In this document: piece by piece, positions 60,835 to 64,000 of the stretch
Layout of the letters: the number at the start of each line of letters is the position of its first letter
How positions within the stretch are numbered: the first letter of the stretch is position 1
Assembly (NCBI GenBank): GCA_036365515.1
Contig: CM070875.1
Coordinates: forward strand, 97,198,628-97,262,627
Length of the DNA stretch: 64,000 bases
DNA from: Torymus aiolomorphi
Lineage: Eukaryota; Arthropoda; Insecta; Hymenoptera; Torymidae
Reading direction: 5' to 3'
Notes under the pieces: generated by a model
Told to the model about the DNA's origin: nothing
Database searches by the model: none
What the model saw: the letters and a program-made list of their open reading frames with translations, nothing else
Translations under genes and position numbers: made by a program

Positions 60835-61622
60835 ATGTATCGTACAGAACTTTTTGATACGACGTGTGGAAAGTTTGATTTCGAGCACACGCTTTTTGCC
60901 GAGCGTGCGAGAAATCGAACTTCCCGCACGGAGTGTCGAAATAACTATTTTCAACCAGAGGGCTCCAAAATTAAACTTTTTGATGCCTAGTTTGGGCGGG
61001 CACAGAGTGTTCAATTCTCGCCATTGGTCGCACAGTATTTACTTTGTTAAACAGGCATATAACATGAAAAATTACGCCCCGACGTTCAAAAGTAGTATTT
61101 TTATTACGCTAGCTTGAAAAATGCAATATTGCATAAGTGTTTTCCATACGCTAAATGGCTAATTACACACTGTATGCGTTGTTTTCATAACGCACGCTGA
61201 AGCGTTACGAAATGAAAATAACGCATGTTGCAGCACGTAAGCAGCGCCCTCACGGTGTGCCGAAGTAGAGAGGTTATAAAAGTTATATTATCTCCGCACA
61301 AGCCTTTTTCTCGCACTTGTGATAAAAAACAGTATGTATAACTAGTGCATTATGTTAGCAATACCCATATAGCACTGAATATTTAAGGAATGTTCCCTCA
61401 ATATTTATTTGCTATTTTCGCCATTTTCGTTAATATTCCCTCAACGTTTATAAACATGGGAGAAACCTTGAGGGAATATTCCTGCAAACCACAATTACCG
61501 TTTTTCCATTCGAAATTTTTTAGTTCGAATATTTCATTTTAATATTGTAGGAATAATCCTACAATATTATTAGAAATATTCTTACAAGGTTATATAATAA
61601 TGAGAAAAGTTAATTTATTTAA

Positions 61623-62129
61623 AGGGGTCTTACACCTAGTAGCTTTTGAGGCCAAAATCAGCTGAAAAAAAAGAAAAATGTATTTTAAGCTCTATACCAG
61701 ATTATATACTATAAATATACACTATTTCTAATAAAATGGCCCAAGATATAATAAACTTTAAAAACCACAAAAAATCATAAAAACTGATAAAATTAAGCAA
61801 TTAAAAGAGATTTTTAGCATTTTAAAATTATTTAATAAAATGTCTTTCACATATTTCCAACTCTTCGGGCCATAACTACATAAATTTCAAGAAATTTAGG
61901 CTCCATCTCATGAAAATCCTTCCAATACTTTTTTCAAAAAGTTACGCCAAAGCCAAAAAATTGAAAATGCTATATCTCTGAGTAAAAACGGCTACAGATT
62001 TATATCTAGGGCCATTTTATTAGAAATAGTGTATATTTATAGTATATAATATGGTATAGAGCTTAAACTACATTTTTCTTTTTTTTTCAGCTAATTTTGG
62101 CCTCAAAAGCCAATAGGTGTAAGACCCCC
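61623..62129. mobile_element. 507-bp MITE flanked by TTAA
   Basis: Ends AGGGGTCTTACACCTAGTAG and, inverted, GGGGGTCTTACACCTATTGG; arms extend ~125 bp (GGCCAAAATCAGCTG, TGTATATTTATAGTATATAA). TTAA at 61,619-61,622 and 62,130-62,133. TTAA duplication points to a piggyBac-type transposase. Non-coding. Confidence 0.8.
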
Positions 62130-62397
62130 TTAAAAATAGAAAATGACACTTATACGCATAGAAATGTCCCCTTTTGGTGTTATTATACGTATGATAACGC
62201 GCCAGCTGCTACAGTGTTATAGAAGTCGAAACAGCTAGGTTTTGAAATCTTTTGAAAAAAAGTAACTAACCTAGTTTAAAATATAGTATTTTGGACTTAG
62301 TCCCTTTTCATCTCATCCATTCAATTATATTACAAAATAATAAATAGAAAATATAGTTTAAATAAATTATAACGGCTAAATAGCCGTTTTCATTAAG

Positions 62398-62560
62398 TTA
62401 GTCATGTGGGACCAACATGGGATTCATGTGTGAAACCCGCGAGATAACTACGTGGGAACCACGTGTATCCCGATGGGATCCCTCGACAACCTGACACATG
62501 TTCAAATATAGGACCTACAATGATCCCAGGTGTTTCTTACATGAGTTTTTTCTGTAGGGT
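62398..62560. repeat. CATGTGGGA-rich dispersed repeat, copy 2
   Basis: Related in word content to 10,430-10,595 (CATGTGGGACC, ACGTGGGAACCACGTG, GATGGGATCC). Boundaries unclear. Confidence 0.35.
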
Positions 62561-62879
62561 GCTGGATGCCGACGATAAAACTATAGTACAAAATAGAAAT
62601 AAAATATAAATAAAATAAAATATTAATTTCAAAATTTTTTTTACTGCCACAATTTTTTTTTGTCAAGAATCAATTTTCAAAAAACGCATTAAGATGGTTC
62701 TTTCACGACTTTCCTAGTCAAATCAGTGCTCAATTAAGAGGTCACCTAAAATTAAAAGAAAAACAGTGGAAATGTAATTTAGTTATTTAAAATGATAGAG
62801 ATAGTCAATGTACTATAAATAAAGTGTATTTTCGCATTCATCGTTGCATCTAGTACAATTGGGTGATGCACTATTCCCT

Positions 62880-63960
62880 ATTTTGTGCTGAACATCATTC
62901 AGGCTCTCATGGCCTTTAATCAACTTCACCCCGATTCTGAATTGTCACCTTCTTGTCATCTTGAGAGAATGCAGTTTTTGCCCCACCTGTCCTCTATGTC
63001 GTCCCACGCAGCCTTCATCCCTCGCCCGCGCCGTCTCATGCCAGTCCACACTTCTTAGACCGACAATGTAAGCAGATATCCTGCATCTCTTCTATGCATG
63101 ACGGTATTCCCGCGGACCTCTAAATAAGGCCTTGTATGCAGCTCCCTTGCTTGGTCAGTGCATCTGTTTTCTCATTTCCTTTACAGCCGGAATGACCTGG
63201 TAAATAGGATAGACTGAGATTATTTTGTTCTTCCAGCTCCATTAGAGAGGCTATAGTATCCAACACAAGCTTAGAGCAAGTGCTGGTTTTACCTATATCT
63301 CACAGAGCTGCCTGAGACTTTATTCAGTAAGTACTATCGCGAGCTTTTTTCATATATATAGATACAATTTTATACAAAACCATATTAAATTGAGCGATAA
63401 TAATCCCCTAGCTGTTGGAGCAAATCGTATTAGTGTTGCCTTTTTTGTCGGGCTTTATAAGTTCCTCAATCGCACATTTTAATTGCGAGTACTTCCGCCT
63501 GGAGGACCGTTTTGTAGCGTTTCAGACATAAGCAGGAGCTGTCCTGGTACATCGGCCCGCAAAATCCAGCACCTGCACCCCTTTTTTACTGCGACCTATA
63601 GATAAACCAGATTTCACCATGTCTGGGTCTGTGTTCCGCCTACATTTCTCTCTCCGTGATTTTAATTTTGAATCTCCTTTCCCTAGCGATGAGAGGCAGG
63701 GTTTCATCGCGGAATTCATCTCAGAATTCTCTCAATGCATGTCCAAATAGTAGTGTATGCCTCTTGCAAGCTGTTCTCCACCCTACGACACAACTCAGTT
63801 GGTATACCGCTTTCATTGCTTCAGTCTTGATGTGCAGCGCCATGGATAACATCCCCAGCATCGCCGTCATAGCTGCACAAGGGGTACTCCTCCTTGTAGC
63901 TTTAAGGGGGCTAGACACCTTTTTCTTTTTAAATAAAAAAACATTTTTAAAATAAAAAAA
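62880..63960 (-). pseudogene. LINE (R1/jockey-like) C-terminal RT and RNase H region, decayed
   Basis: On the minus strand about 63,900-63,720 gives PLKATRRSTPCAAM and MLSMALHIKTEAMKAVY, which look like the linker after the RT domain. About 63,640-63,540 has TDPDMVKSGLS with CTRTAPAYV, a decayed TDGS start of RNase H. About 63,195-63,135 has LPGHSGCKGNEKTDALTKQG, the conserved His-containing RNase H motif. Frames shift between blocks. The domain order RT-RNase H fits R1/jockey/I-type LINEs. Direction is right to left, with the 3' end near 62.85 kb. Confidence 0.75.
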
Positions 63961-64000
63961 ATCATATATTTCGAAATATGAAGAAAGCTGCAATATTTGA
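63906..64000. mobile_element. start of a second TTAA-type MITE, runs off right edge
   Basis: TTAA at 63,902-63,905 followed by GGGGGCTAGACACC resembles the end GGGGGTCTTACACC of the 61.6-kb MITE. The insertion lies inside the LINE RT linker. Only one end is visible. Confidence 0.45.

Overview
This is an AT-rich eukaryotic, almost certainly insect, accessory or heterochromatin-like block. Nearly every recognisable reading frame belongs to a mobile element: R1/jockey-like LINE pieces, a Penelope-like element (PLE), a P-element/THAP transposase, a Tc1/mariner transposase, tnp2-type transposase pseudogenes, and hAT-, mariner-, TTAA- and Mutator/foldback-type non-autonomous elements. The mix of families fits an arthropod. 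Hymenoptera is my guess from repeat style only, at low confidence. I see no conserved housekeeping gene. The only candidates for non-transposon genes are a zinc-knuckle gene (3.1-5.2 kb) and a two-gene cluster (59.1-60.1 kb).

Layout. 0-1.35 kb: 5' part of a LINE on the minus strand, abutting an (AAT)n tract. 3.1-5.2 kb: broken gene with about ten CCHC zinc knuckles, followed by a small hAT-type MITE. 6.6-7.25 kb: possible solo LTR. 8.0-8.4 kb: LINE RT fragment. 9.2-9.66 kb: two spliced exons resembling the 5' end of a tnp2-type transposase gene. 12.38-16.66 kb: two PLE copies joined head to head, flanked by a 13-bp target duplication, with a hammerhead ribozyme near the right end. 17.5-27 kb: apparently intact P-element-type transposase gene with a THAP domain split by a 6.3-kb intron; the intron contains a 2.36-kb foldback element with a 9-bp target duplication. 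29.1-30.8 kb: hAT-type element carrying an inverted, 3-monomer higher-order satellite. 31.0-32.3 kb: palindromic element with a second element nested inside. 35.8-37.9 kb: inverted-repeat element containing a nearly intact mariner.

The most striking structure is 39,138-57,790: an 18.65-kb palindrome with 9.9- and 8.5-kb arms around a 260-bp spacer. Both outer ends begin with the same motif (CCCTTCTGAAAATGATCACG) and an array of short hairpin-forming GTGATATATCAC repeats. A further single copy of that end lies at 37,875. Each arm carries a tnp2-type transposase pseudogene, a mariner remnant, a 445-bp palindromic MITE and microsatellites. The arms share one frameshift but carry different stop codons and large indels. 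So the duplication is old enough to have diverged and is unlikely to be a simple read-through sequencing artefact.

57.8-64 kb: tRNA-like fossil, a ~335-bp tandem repeat, two minus-strand genes with matching TATA-type core promoters, a minisatellite, a TTAA-flanked MITE, and the RNase H end of a LINE. The shared theme is inverted-repeat architecture: at least fifteen separate palindromic units, several nested in one another.
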